Source: a virus. From it: a stretch of 46,875 nucleotides of DNA. Shown here one piece after another: positions 31,655 to 38,499 of this stretch (position 1 is its first letter; each line of letters opens with the position of its first letter). Both the position numbers and the translations under genes were made by a program. Where the stretch lies: positions 1-46,875 of IMG/VR virus record IMGVR_UViG_3300032893_000089, one strand, 5' to 3'. The notes under the pieces were generated by a model. That model did no database searches, was not told where the DNA came from, and saw nothing but the letters and a program-made list of their open reading frames with translations.

Positions 31655-31894
31655 ATGACGCAACTAGGAATCGACGGCTACGGGTTCGCGTGGTATGCGG
31701 TGCATAGGGAGTTTGTAGAGCGGTATGCGCTAGGCGGGTGGGTTCGCGACCTAACTGGTGATTGCACACCGCAGCTCTGCGCTTGTGGCATGGGACGCAT
31801 CGTCCTTCCGCACCTGCACTACCACGACATCGGCTCGGGCACCTGCCACAACGTTGACCGCTGCCTGCCGTGGGTGGCGGGAGGGAAGGCATGA
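31655..31894 (+). CDS. Small Cys/His-rich protein, first gene of the cargo block
   Basis: 79 residues from ATG 31655 behind GAGGA. Contains DCTPQLCACGMGR and HLHYHDIGSGTCHNVDRCLP: two Cys pairs and several His that could bind zinc. An open frame from GTG 31394 would run through the tRNA and is rejected. The next gene overlaps it by ATGA. Confidence 0.65.
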   Translation: MTQLGIDGYGFAWYAVHREFVERYALGGWVRDLTGDCTPQLCACGMGRIVLPHLHYHDIGSGTCHNVDRCLPWVAGGKA

Positions 31895-32157
31895 TGGACA
31901 ATGATGCTGGAAAAACATTCACTGCACAGAAACCGCTATCACGCGCATACAGGCTCGGCTTCGATGCTGGTCGGAATGGCCATGGCATTGAAAAATGCCC
32001 TTACAACGGGAAGAGCCCAATGTCGCGGAAAGCTCATGCGCAATGGCTCTTGGGCCTAGACGATGGGGTTATCGCTAAATGTCGGGCAGACGACTTGCAG
32101 AAAGAATGCAGCGTTGTACCAGTCGAAGTCAATCTTTCATTCGAGCGCGTTCCATAG
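31891..32157 (+). CDS. RMF/CrpP-like small protein
   Basis: 88 residues. The centre AYRLGFDAGRNGHGIEKCPYNGKSPMSRKAHAQWLLGLDDG follows the plan of the ribosome modulation factor family (G-x-A...G......CPY......W..G...). RMF dimerises 70S ribosomes in stationary cells; plasmid CrpP-like relatives were linked to other functions. A phage copy might modulate host translation. The C-terminus DDLQKECSVVPVEVN is extra. Assignment by motif only. Confidence 0.62.
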   Translation: MMDNDAGKTFTAQKPLSRAYRLGFDAGRNGHGIEKCPYNGKSPMSRKAHAQWLLGLDDGVIAKCRADDLQKECSVVPVEVNLSFERVP

Positions 32158-32159
32158 CA

Positions 32160-32305
32160 TGCCTTCGATCCTGGCTTTGGACCAGTTCCGCCGGAGCCAG
32201 ACCATTGTCCTCATGGGGTGCGAAAAGAATTTCGTGGCAACTGCCAACCATGCAATACACCAGCCCCGCCGAAGGAGCAGCCATGATCTACACAACGTTG
32301 AATAA
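32160..32305 (+). CDS. Possible small protein, low support
   Basis: 48 residues from ATG 32160 (MPSILALDQFRRSQTIVLMGCEKNFVATANH...). No good ribosome site and it overlaps the next gene by 23 bases. It fills the only gap of the cargo block. Could be non-coding. Confidence 0.3.
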
Positions 32306-32846
32306 GATCCGCGCCGCCGGCCCGTGTAAACCGGGCTGGCGGACGCTCCTCAAGGGCTTGGGCAAGACTGAGGCGGACGATGAGCCTTTGCCGTTCGCCA
32401 CCATCCTCGAGATCAACGGCTTGGACGATGCGCTGTGGTGCTGCCGCACCGTGCTTGGGCACGACCGCGAGTGGCGACTATACGCCGTATGGTGTGCGCG
32501 GCGCGTCGAGCATCTGATGACCGATTCGCGCTCCAAGGCTGCGCTTGATGTCGCTGAGAGATACGCCAACGGTGAGGCAACGGAAGAGGAGCTGAGAACG
32601 GCGCGGGCGGCGGCAGCGTGGACGGCGACGGCGTGGGAGGCGGAGGCGGATGCGGCGTGGGAGGCGGATGCGGCGTGGGAGGCGGAGGCGGCGGCGGCGG
32701 AGGCGGCGTGGGAGGCGGCGGCGGATGCGGCGTGGGAGGCGGCGGCGGCGGCGGCGGCGGATGCGGCGTGGGCGGCGGCGGCGGCGGCGGTGCGAGCTGC
32801 AGAACGTCAAGCGCAGGCTGCGAGGTTTCTGGAGGTGGTGTCGTGA
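32283..32846 (+). CDS. Ala/Trp-repeat cargo protein
   Basis: 187 residues from ATG 32283 behind AAGGAGC. The N-terminal half (PCKPGWRTLLKGLGKTEADDEPLPFATILEINGLDDALWC, AVWCARRVEHLM) is a known theme of proteins from phages and mobile DNA; the C-terminal 75 residues consist of AAWEA/ADAAW units, a long Ala-helix with Trp every five to eight residues. DNA there is GCG/GGC-rich tandem sequence prone to length change. Function unknown; the N-terminal part 'GLDDALW' is shared, so it is not a chance frame. Confidence 0.7.
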   Translation: MIYTTLNKIRAAGPCKPGWRTLLKGLGKTEADDEPLPFATILEINGLDDALWCCRTVLGHDREWRLYAVWCARRVEHLMTDSRSKAALDVAERYANGEATEEELRTARAAAAWTATAWEAEADAAWEADAAWEAEAAAAEAAWEAAADAAWEAAAAAAADAAWAAAAAAVRAAERQAQAARFLEVVS

Positions 32847-33112
32847 GCGTCAGTGAATACACATGTCCGAAATGCTCTGCATCAGTGGTTGCGAGCAACC
32901 CTGCTGTGCCGCAATGGCAATCGATAGAGACTGCGCCGAAGCACGGTGAATTTTTGGTATGGGTTCCGTCAACGCGACTTCCCTGGCCGGCATACATGCA
33001 CAGGTCAGACCCTTTTATCTATTCAAATGCGCACGGGATATTGAATGATGGTGATGGGCCGGTAGCAACCCATTGGATGCCCCTGCCCGCGCCGCCGAAG
33101 GAGCAGACGTGA
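32843..33112 (+). CDS. DUF551-type protein with N-terminal zinc knuckle
   Basis: 89 residues from GTG 32843 (GGAGGTG site; GTGA overlap). CPKC near residue 8 then WQSIETAPKHGEFLVWVP...GDGPVATHWMPLPAPPKE, the classic DUF551 pattern (IETAPKDG...THWMPLP.PP). Widespread in phages and prophages of proteobacteria; function unknown. Confidence 0.8.
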   Translation: MSVSEYTCPKCSASVVASNPAVPQWQSIETAPKHGEFLVWVPSTRLPWPAYMHRSDPFIYSNAHGILNDGDGPVATHWMPLPAPPKEQT

Positions 33113-33134
33113 GCGCCGGCGATGAGGTGAGGAC

Positions 33135-33335
33135 GTGAGCAGGTTTTGGCAGCATGAATCACTGATTCAATGCCCACAAGGCCACGAGATGTTCTGGCTA
33201 GGCGGCTCGTTCTGGCTCTGTCCGAAGGACGGCTGCAACAAGGTCTATGTTGATAGACCGTGGGTGTTCGCACCTGCTGCATTCGATATCAGCGTGCCCC
33301 GCCCCGCAGCGCCTGAGCGAAGGAGAGGAAGATGA
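33135..33335 (+). CDS. Small zinc-ribbon-like cargo protein
   Basis: 66 residues with GTG start at 33135 (GAGG site). CPQGHEMFWLGGSFWLCPKDGC has two Cys/His pairs that would hold zinc. Followed by a Pro/Arg-rich tail. Overlaps the next gene by ATGA. Confidence 0.6.
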   Translation: MSRFWQHESLIQCPQGHEMFWLGGSFWLCPKDGCNKVYVDRPWVFAPAAFDISVPRPAAPERRRGR

Positions 33336-33553
33336 CATTTACGACATTTCACCGTTTCTTTGACGGCTTCACTGAAATCTGGGTGGATGGCGCGTTGGTT
33401 GCGGAAGTGCATCCGAGAGACGTGAATGCGCTGCTGACCTGCAATAACGGCCTAAAGCATGTTGCAGAATGGGCGCTCGCCGGGACGCTTCCGAGCAACA
33501 TGCGCCCCAGAGTTGCGCCTAATCATGGAGCGCGCGATGAGCGATCTAACTGA
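33332..33553 (+). CDS. Small cargo protein, unknown
   Basis: 73 residues, ATGA-coupled. N-terminal half is beta-like (TFTTFHRFFDGFTEIWVDGALVAEV); the rest is polar. No family recognised. Confidence 0.55.
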   Translation: MTFTTFHRFFDGFTEIWVDGALVAEVHPRDVNALLTCNNGLKHVAEWALAGTLPSNMRPRVAPNHGARDERSN

Positions 33554-33881
33554 CAGGCTTCGTGTTCGCGGCGAAGAACTGGAAGACAATCTATGGTCGA
33601 AGGGCGACGAAACTCTGTTCAAGCAAGCCGCCGACGAACTCGACCGCCAAGCGGCGGAAATTGAGCGGCTTCGAGCCGATGCTGGACGCTACCGCGCGCT
33701 GCGCCGCAATACAGGCCATGAAGTCGATTTGAGCAGCGGGCCAGGATCACCGAAGAATCTGATAATCAGAATTAACTGCACTGGATGCGAGCGGTACTTT
33801 GAATCTGGCGCACCAGACTATCTGGCCACGCTGGATACAGCCTTGGACGATGAAATCCGCTTGCAAGAAGGAGTGCCATGA
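33537..33881 (+). CDS. Coiled-coil cargo protein
   Basis: 114 residues from ATG 33537 (GGAG site). Helix DRLRVRGEELEDNLWSKGDETLFKQAADELDRQAAEIERLRADAGRYRALRRN, then a CxxC-like TGCERYF segment. Similar short 'A-D-x-L-x-x-Q-A-x-E-I-x-x-L-R' proteins are frequent phage cargo. Function unknown. Confidence 0.6.
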   Translation: MSDLTDRLRVRGEELEDNLWSKGDETLFKQAADELDRQAAEIERLRADAGRYRALRRNTGHEVDLSSGPGSPKNLIIRINCTGCERYFESGAPDYLATLDTALDDEIRLQEGVP

Positions 33882-34177
33882 ACATTAAACGTAAATGCTT
33901 AATGCTGTCAGACTTGCAGAGCGGTGCCGAAGAAGTCACGTACGTATTAGAGCCGGATTACGACCACCTCACCGCCGCGCTGCGCGAGGTGACGGCTGAG
34001 CGGGATAGGTTGAAGGAGGCGCTGACAGGTATCTGCGCATTACGGACCTACACCATTTCGCAAAGCATCTTAATAGACAGCAACCCTGAGCGGCTATTGA
34101 AGGCGGCCGATGTATTCCGCATCGCCCGCGCAGCACTGGCAGCCGCAGGCGAGGCAAACGATTCGGTGAGCCGTTGA
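33878..34177 (+). CDS. Small helical cargo protein
   Basis: 99 residues with AAGGAG and ATGA coupling. Helix YDHLTAALREVTAERDRLKEALTGI and a second amphipathic helix at the end (LKAADVFRIARAALAAAGE). Last gene of the GC-rich block. Function unknown. Confidence 0.6.
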   Translation: MNIKRKCLMLSDLQSGAEEVTYVLEPDYDHLTAALREVTAERDRLKEALTGICALRTYTISQSILIDSNPERLLKAADVFRIARAALAAAGEANDSVSR

Positions 34178-34201
34178 ATACCAAGCCTTTTAATTACTGT
34201 A

Positions 34202-34230
34202 TTGTATTGGGTCCGTCGGTGTGGTAATAT
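34202..34230 (+). promoter_or_regulatory. Promoter candidate at the end of the cargo block
   Basis: TTGTAT (34202-34207), 17 bp, TAATAT (34225-34230). The -10 overlaps the first box of the two-box element 34224-34263, so this promoter and the element could compete or cooperate. Confidence 0.5.
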
Positions 34231-34263
34231 ACGTGTATTACCCCTGGCATAACCCACGTATAC
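34224..34263 (+). promoter_or_regulatory. Two-box CCACGT element directly before a start codon
   Basis: GTAATATACGTGTATTA, then CCCCTGG, then CATAACCCACGTATAC. Aligned without gaps to the 24825 element it matches at roughly 29 of 40 positions. It ends three bases before ATG 34266, leaving no space for a Shine-Dalgarno sequence, so a transcript started from it would be almost leaderless or the element acts as operator. Confidence 0.65.
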
Positions 34264-34265
34264 TC

Positions 34266-34499
34266 ATGTCAATCCTTGACCAAATCCTAGCCGAAGCTCT
34301 CAAGGAGCACCCCTTACAGCGTAAGGTTATACAATACCCTGCGCCAGAACAGAAACGTTCTTCGATAAGGTCAATGCTAGCAGCTGACTCCATGGACGGA
34401 ATGCGATTCCGCTACTGGTTCTCCCGCCTCAAAGAGCGAGACCTGGACCAGTGGCGAGCCGAAGTTGATCGACAAATGCTGGAGACCAAGCCCAAATGA
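34266..34499 (+). CDS. Small early protein, unknown
   Basis: 77 residues from ATG 34266; no ribosome site is visible because the two-box element sits directly upstream. Helical, basic: SILDQILAEALKEHPLQRKVIQY...MRFRYWFSRLKERDLDQWRAEVDRQML. ATGA overlap with the next gene. Could be leaderless. Confidence 0.55.
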   Translation: MSILDQILAEALKEHPLQRKVIQYPAPEQKRSSIRSMLAADSMDGMRFRYWFSRLKERDLDQWRAEVDRQMLETKPK

Positions 34500-34675
34500 A
34501 CGGACGCAGAGCTAAAGATCTACGCCGACAGGCCCTGGCGGAAACCCCCGGTCTGCCTGCCAAACAATACTCTTGGCGGATGCGCCCAGACATCAAGGGC
34601 AAGATCCAGAAGGTCTGTATTTGCCTAGTCAACTGCACTCGCCGCCGTTACCTGGATTTAAAGGCCAGAACATGA
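34496..34675 (+). CDS. Small basic protein
   Basis: 59 residues from ATG 34496 to TGA 34675: NGRRAKDLRRQALAETPGLPAKQYSW..., with RRR near the end. Overlaps both neighbours by ATGA, which argues for coding. Similar small Arg-rich proteins with 'GR.A..LR..A' occur in phage early regions; role unknown. Confidence 0.6.
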   Translation: MNGRRAKDLRRQALAETPGLPAKQYSWRMRPDIKGKIQKVCICLVNCTRRRYLDLKART

Positions 34676-34824
34676 AAATCACATTCAACTGCGTCGGCTT
34701 CCACGACCGCCGTACTCTATGCTTGCGCTGGCTCGGTTCATCCCTGCAGCGCAAGCGATTCAAGCTGCGCCAAAAGCGCCCAGACCTACAGATCAGATCA
34801 CTCTACGGAGCCCAACGTGGCTAA
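34672..34824 (+). CDS. Very small basic protein
   Basis: 50 residues, ATGA overlap upstream and eight-base overlap downstream. KITFNCVGFHDRRTLCLRWL and a Lys/Arg-rich end. Support comes from coupling alone. Confidence 0.45.
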   Translation: MKITFNCVGFHDRRTLCLRWLGSSLQRKRFKLRQKRPDLQIRSLYGAQRG

Positions 34825-34999
34825 GCCCGCTAACGTCATCCGTCCGCGCAAGTTGACCATCCACTTACCAGAGGACCAGGCCACTCGTCTGGACCTCTAC
34901 CTCTGGTCTGAATCCCAGCAGCGTGTACCTCACGGGGCTTACCAAGCGTTTTTCATCGACAGGATCAAAGAGTTCTTTGATCGTATAAAGGAAGGCTAA
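34817..34999 (+). CDS. Ribbon-helix-helix-like small protein
   Basis: 60 residues with GTG start (CAACGTGGC). Short strand KLTIHLPEDQATRLDLYLW followed by two helices, the order of an RHH DNA-binding fold ('..TIHLPED.A..LD..'). Similar 60-residue proteins are frequent in phage replication regions. It is a second possible regulator. Confidence 0.55.
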   Translation: MAKPANVIRPRKLTIHLPEDQATRLDLYLWSESQQRVPHGAYQAFFIDRIKEFFDRIKEG

Positions 35000-35000
35000 G

Positions 35001-35213
35001 ATGTACTCCCCCGAAATCCAATCTCAAGTCTCTATCTGGCGTCAGAAGGCCATCGAGGGCACTCTGACTATGGACGAGATGAAGGCCGCAATCAAGATCC
35101 TGCGAGAGGGCCGTGAGGCCGCTCAACTAGCCTCTCGATCCTCGACCAGCCGTACCAAGAAGCCTGTCAACACCGACAGCCTGTTCAACGAACTCGACAG
35201 TCTCCTGGGCTAA
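35001..35213 (+). CDS. Small helical protein with C-terminal VNTDSLF tail
   Basis: 70 residues. Helix QVSIWRQKAIEGTLTMDEMKAAIKILREGREAA, Ser/Arg linker and the tail PVNTDSLFNELDSLLG. The tail is that of the two paralogues at 25270 and 30695 while the body is unrelated, so the tail behaves like a portable peptide. Its stop overlaps the next start (TAATG). Confidence 0.68.
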   Translation: MYSPEIQSQVSIWRQKAIEGTLTMDEMKAAIKILREGREAAQLASRSSTSRTKKPVNTDSLFNELDSLLG

Positions 35214-35389
35214 TGACCTACATTCCCATCTTCACCAGCGAGTGCTGGAAGTGTGGCACCAGCCCCACGGTCGGTGTTTGTCGCCCTAGTGGTGCAGACG
35301 ACACTAAGCTGTGCGGGCCACACTTCTTCGCCAATCGTGCTATGGTGGAGTGGGAATCTTGGAACGACCCTATCGATTCAACAGATTAG
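35213..35389 (+). CDS. Small zinc-finger protein
   Basis: 58 residues from ATG 35213 to TAG 35389. Cys at 11, 14, 23 and 34 with His37 (ECWKCGTS; GVCRPSG; KLCGPHFF) give a likely zinc site. Coupled to the gene before it through TAATG. No family recognised. Confidence 0.6.
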   Translation: MTYIPIFTSECWKCGTSPTVGVCRPSGADDTKLCGPHFFANRAMVEWESWNDPIDSTD

Positions 35390-35419
35390 TTCTACAACAG
35401 TCTACTAAACGAGGCCAGC

Positions 35420-36388
35420 ATGACAATCCAACCGGGACAGTTTCCCCAGGTATTCGATTCTTCGATTCTCAACGAGTTCAAGGAATGCCCAGAGAAATTC
35501 TACAAAGGCACCATTGAGCTTTGGAAGGCCAAGCAACACTCAATCCACCTTCACGCTGGCGCAGCCTTTGCCCACGGCATCGAGGCGGCCCGCAGAGCAT
35601 TCTATGAGCAAAACCAAGACAGCGAAACGGCGGTCGCCCAGGGGCTCAAAGCCCTCCTACACTTCTACGGAAATTTTGAATACCCTGAAGATAGTGCGAA
35701 AACACCAGAGCGAATGGCCGGCGCTCTCGAATATTACTTTCAGCATTACCCCCTCCTCAAAGGGGAATCCGATCCTATTGTACTTCCCGGCGGACGCCTT
35801 GGAATCGAGTTCGGCTTTGTGGAGCCTCTTGAAGTCCTTCACCCGGTCACAGAAGAACCTATACTCTATTCGGGTAGAATGGATGCGGTCCTCCGGACCC
35901 TCGGTTGTACCTTGCTCACAGACGAAAAAACCACCACCCAACTCGGTGCCACCTGGTCTCGCCAGTGGGATCTTCGGGGCCAATTTACTGGCTATGCTTG
36001 GGGTTGCCTCAAGAATGGGATTAAGGTTGATGGTGCACTTATTCGAGGTGTCTCCATCCTCAAAACCAAGTATGAGACTCAACAGGCGGTAACCTACCGC
36101 CCGCAGTGGCAGATTGACCGCTGGTTTATGGAGACCAATGACTGGATCGCCGACGCCATCACTCAGTGGAAGCGTAAGTATTTCCGCCACAACCTGGGCG
36201 ACACCTGTTCATCCTACGGCGGTTGCCAGTTCAAGCAAGCCTGCCAGTCCCAAGACGAGACCTCATGGCTTCAGACCTATTTTGAACGCAGGCATTGGGA
36301 TCCTGTCCTGCGAACGGAGACTTTACTTGTCGAAGCGCAAACCGACCAACCCCCTAGTGGTCAAGAAACGTCGCCAGCCACAGCCTGA
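35420..36388 (+). CDS. Cas4/RecB-type PD-(D/E)xK nuclease
   Basis: 322 residues. Nuclease core: H52 in FAHG (motif I), GIEFGF (E130), GRMDAV (D155), then TDEKTT (D168-K170), the D...(D/E)xK order of RecB-family exonucleases. Four cysteines in the Cas4/AddB layout, C23 in FKECPEKF and C263, C269, C275 in the C-terminal TCSSYGGCQFKQACQ, would hold a 4Fe-4S cluster. It should degrade DNA ends 5' to 3' and act with the RecA-like ATPase at 36815 in phage recombination. The C-terminal 40 residues are disordered and overlap another frame. Confidence 0.8.
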   Translation: MTIQPGQFPQVFDSSILNEFKECPEKFYKGTIELWKAKQHSIHLHAGAAFAHGIEAARRAFYEQNQDSETAVAQGLKALLHFYGNFEYPEDSAKTPERMAGALEYYFQHYPLLKGESDPIVLPGGRLGIEFGFVEPLEVLHPVTEEPILYSGRMDAVLRTLGCTLLTDEKTTTQLGATWSRQWDLRGQFTGYAWGCLKNGIKVDGALIRGVSILKTKYETQQAVTYRPQWQIDRWFMETNDWIADAITQWKRKYFRHNLGDTCSSYGGCQFKQACQSQDETSWLQTYFERRHWDPVLRTETLLVEAQTDQPPSGQETSPATA

Positions 36389-36527
36389 GCCTCCTTACCA
36401 CCTTCGCCCTTTCGACCAAGGTATAGCTGATGGAATCCGCCGGCACTCCGATGCCCTCAGACGAGCATACGCTGATGCTGATTCAGCTTGGCGAGCACTC
36501 CGTATCGATCCACCGAAGGAAAAGTGA
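36327..36527 (+). CDS. Small basic protein, TTG start
   Basis: 66 residues from TTG 36327, eight bases after CGGAGA. Begins as a basic stretch (SKRKPTNPLVVKKRRQP) and continues PPYHLRPFDQGIADGIRRHSDALRRAYADADSAWRALRI, which looks like a real helical protein. Overlaps the nuclease gene end by 62 bases. The start is uncertain. Confidence 0.48.
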   Translation: MSKRKPTNPLVVKKRRQPQPEPPYHLRPFDQGIADGIRRHSDALRRAYADADSAWRALRIDPPKEK

Positions 36528-36906
36528 CAGTGCTGGACGACACGTTTATTCTAGGCTTTTGGTATGTCCTCTCTGCCACAGGCTATGGGCCAAGCTTCTG
36601 GTCGAAGGCGAAGGCTACGCCATGCCCGAGGGAGTACCTTGCGAAGACTGCAAACATTTCGAGTCCTTCCACGACGACGAGGTCCCCGGTAGTATCCTCG
36701 AACAGGGGCACAACACACCCCTAGACTGGGATCTCCTAGACCTCCTGCCCCCAGACCTACTCTACCGCGAATTCTACCTACACCTTAACCACTTCAACCA
36801 AGGATTCACTCAAGATGAACGCAACACCATCTACAGTCGCATCATCGACCAGCTCGGTTCCTTCACAGGAGCCTTCATTACTAAGCGGAGTCAACATTCT
36901 ACTTGA
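36524..36906 (+). CDS. Zinc-finger protein, apparent frameshift or uncertain start
   Basis: The convincing reading frame is open from 36430 and encodes LVCPLCHRLWAKLLVEGEGYAMPEGVPCEDCKHFES..., two CxxC pairs, then an acidic helical end (DLLDLLPPDLLYREFYLHL), stopping at 36906. No start with a good site exists in that frame. A GTG at 36524 with AAGGA and GTGA coupling opens another frame (VTVLDDTFILGF) that would join the zinc-finger frame by a -1 step at CTTTTGG (36556-36562). Either a programmed frameshift, a one-base assembly error in the T4 run, or a TTG start at 36559 is possible. It overlaps the ATPase gene by 92 bases. Confidence 0.5.
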
Positions 36907-37717
36907 GGGTCCCACCGGCACAGGCAAGACCTGGATCTGTGGAACCCTGGGTGACATACCCCAACTCGAAACCTTCTTCCTCTTCACCGAAGCCGGTATC
37001 GAATCCCTGTTTGCCTATTGGAGCGACCGTGGCGAAGAAATCCCCTCGAACATCCACTGGCATGTACTTAGCAGAGGGACGACCAATTTTGCTACGCTCG
37101 CCGCTACTGCCGATACGATCAACCGACAGACCCAGGATAGTCTACACAAGATGCAAGATCCGCAACGTTCCCAGCATAATCAGTTCGTTGGTATGCTTCG
37201 AGCGCTTGCTGACTTTCCGGATGACCGAACGGGGAAGAAGTTCGGCCCAGTCGATTCCTGGGGACCCTCGCGCTGCTTGGTCATTGATAGCCTTACTGGG
37301 ATCAATCCCATTGCCCTCAGCCTCGTCGTCGGTGGAAAGCCAGTCAAGTCCCAAGCTGACTGGGGCATCGCCCAGGATCAGATCGAAAAAGTCATAAGGC
37401 AGCTGACCGATGGATGTAAATGTCACTTCGTACTCACCGCCCACATTGAGCGGGAGGTTGACCAGGTCCTCGGGGGAACCAAAATCACCGTCTCCACGCT
37501 CGGACGTGCTCTGGCACCTAAACTGCCACCGATGTTTTCCGATGTTATTCTGGCGGTTAGAACTGGCGACAAGTGGAACTGGTCCACGGCGAACTCTCAG
37601 GCTGACCTTAAGACACGAAACCTCCCGTGGAGTGAGTCTATTACTCCAGGTTTCAAGCAGATTTTTGACAAGTGGCAGTCTAGAGGAGGACGTTTTTCAA
37701 CTATTGTCAAGGCTTAA
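36815..37717 (+). CDS. RecA-like AAA ATPase (Sak4-type)
   Basis: 300 residues. Walker A LEGPTGTGKTW at 30-40, Walker B RCLVIDSLTG, and a later HFVLTAHIE that resembles a RecA-like sensor strand. Phage ATPases with this layout (Sak4/AAA_24) work with single-strand DNA-binding proteins in annealing and recombination. The candidate SSB gene follows after 48 bases. The first 25 residues are Ser/Thr-rich linker, and a later start is possible. Confidence 0.78.
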   Translation: MNATPSTVASSTSSVPSQEPSLLSGVNILLEGPTGTGKTWICGTLGDIPQLETFFLFTEAGIESLFAYWSDRGEEIPSNIHWHVLSRGTTNFATLAATADTINRQTQDSLHKMQDPQRSQHNQFVGMLRALADFPDDRTGKKFGPVDSWGPSRCLVIDSLTGINPIALSLVVGGKPVKSQADWGIAQDQIEKVIRQLTDGCKCHFVLTAHIEREVDQVLGGTKITVSTLGRALAPKLPPMFSDVILAVRTGDKWNWSTANSQADLKTRNLPWSESITPGFKQIFDKWQSRGGRFSTIVKA

Positions 37718-37765
37718 CAACGATTTCTTGTTCACACTGTAACTCAACCTAAAGGTAAATCTCAA

Positions 37766-38230
37766 ATGACCTCTCAATTCGATCCCAATGCTTTCCTTGA
37801 TTCCACCACCACCGACCAGTCAACCCGCCTTCCGCCCCTGCCTATCGGTGACTACATCGCTTCAATCGACGAACTCAAGTCCAACACCTGGCAGTCCAAG
37901 GACGGCACCAAGTCGGGCTACAAGTTCGACGTGGTGCTCAAGGTCGATCCGCTGTCTGGCCCCGCCAGAGACCTCAAGGACATCGAGTGGCCGCCGCAGC
38001 TGACTGTTTCTGACTCCATCATGCTCGAGACCACCGATAGCGGTGCCATTGACTATGGTGTGGGGAAGAACTCCCGCCTGCGGATGTACCGCGAGGCCAC
38101 CGGGCTGAACGTCGCCGGTCAGTCCTTCAGCCCTCGCCAGCTGGTCGGCCGGCAGATCAAGGTCAACATCAGCCACCGCGAGTACCAGGGCGACCTGTTC
38201 GCTCAGGTCGGCAAGCTGGCCAAGATCTAG
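37766..38230 (+). CDS. Candidate single-strand DNA-binding protein
   Basis: 154 residues behind AAAGG. The sequence is beta-rich: LPIGDYIASIDELKSNTWQSKDGTKSGYKFDVVLKVD, then LKDIEWPPQLTVSDSIML and VGRQIKVNISHREYQGDLFAQVGKLAKI, the strand spacing of phage OB-fold proteins that accompany Sak4-type ATPases. Codons are strongly biased (high expression expected for SSB). No acidic tip is present on this protein. Assignment by context and pattern. Confidence 0.6.
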   Translation: MTSQFDPNAFLDSTTTDQSTRLPPLPIGDYIASIDELKSNTWQSKDGTKSGYKFDVVLKVDPLSGPARDLKDIEWPPQLTVSDSIMLETTDSGAIDYGVGKNSRLRMYREATGLNVAGQSFSPRQLVGRQIKVNISHREYQGDLFAQVGKLAKI

Positions 38231-38241
38231 GAGTCCTGGCC

Positions 38242-38454
38242 ATGACCAGAAACGACACAACCGAGAACAAGCTTCGGCGTCTCGCTATCGCCTATGGCGA
38301 AATCGCCCAGAAGCTGGACGAAGCCGAACTCGAGGAGGAGCACGAGGCGATTCGTGATGCTATTGATGACCTAGAGGCGGCTATCAAAGACGCCGAAGAG
38401 GCCATCGAGGAGAACGAAGATCCTCTGGAAGAAGATGAAGCTGACGACGAGTAG
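38242..38454 (+). CDS. Small acidic coiled-coil protein
   Basis: 70 residues, about 40 percent Asp/Glu: LDEAELEEEHEAIRDAIDDLEAAIKDAEEAIEENEDP...DDE. Single-transcript partner of the SSB candidate (11-base gap). Very acidic proteins can mimic DNA; this is only a possibility. A strong terminator follows. Confidence 0.6.
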   Translation: MTRNDTTENKLRRLAIAYGEIAQKLDEAELEEEHEAIRDAIDDLEAAIKDAEEAIEENEDPLEEDEADDE

Positions 38455-38469
38455 TTAGACTAGCCCCCG

Positions 38470-38499
38470 GGGCCGGGACTTACACCGGCCCTCTTTTTT
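38470..38499 (+). terminator. Strong intrinsic terminator
   Basis: GGGCCGG (38470-38476), loop GACTTACA, CCGGCCC (38485-38491), then TCTTTTTT. Textbook rho-independent terminator that ends the SSB transcript; the following genes may need read-through or an own promoter, which I do not see. Confidence 0.93.

Noticed and set aside
31394-31894. Open frame of 166 codons with GTG start and AAGGAG site
   Set aside because: It runs through a strong terminator and a complete tRNA-Gln gene. Only its last 79 codons, from ATG 31655, are accepted. A short real peptide at its start cannot be excluded.
32413-32997. Frames coding for poly-Pro, poly-Gly/Val or poly-Arg in the cargo block on both strands
   Set aside because: These are frame shadows of the Ala/Trp-repeat gene caused by its GGC/GCG tandem DNA.
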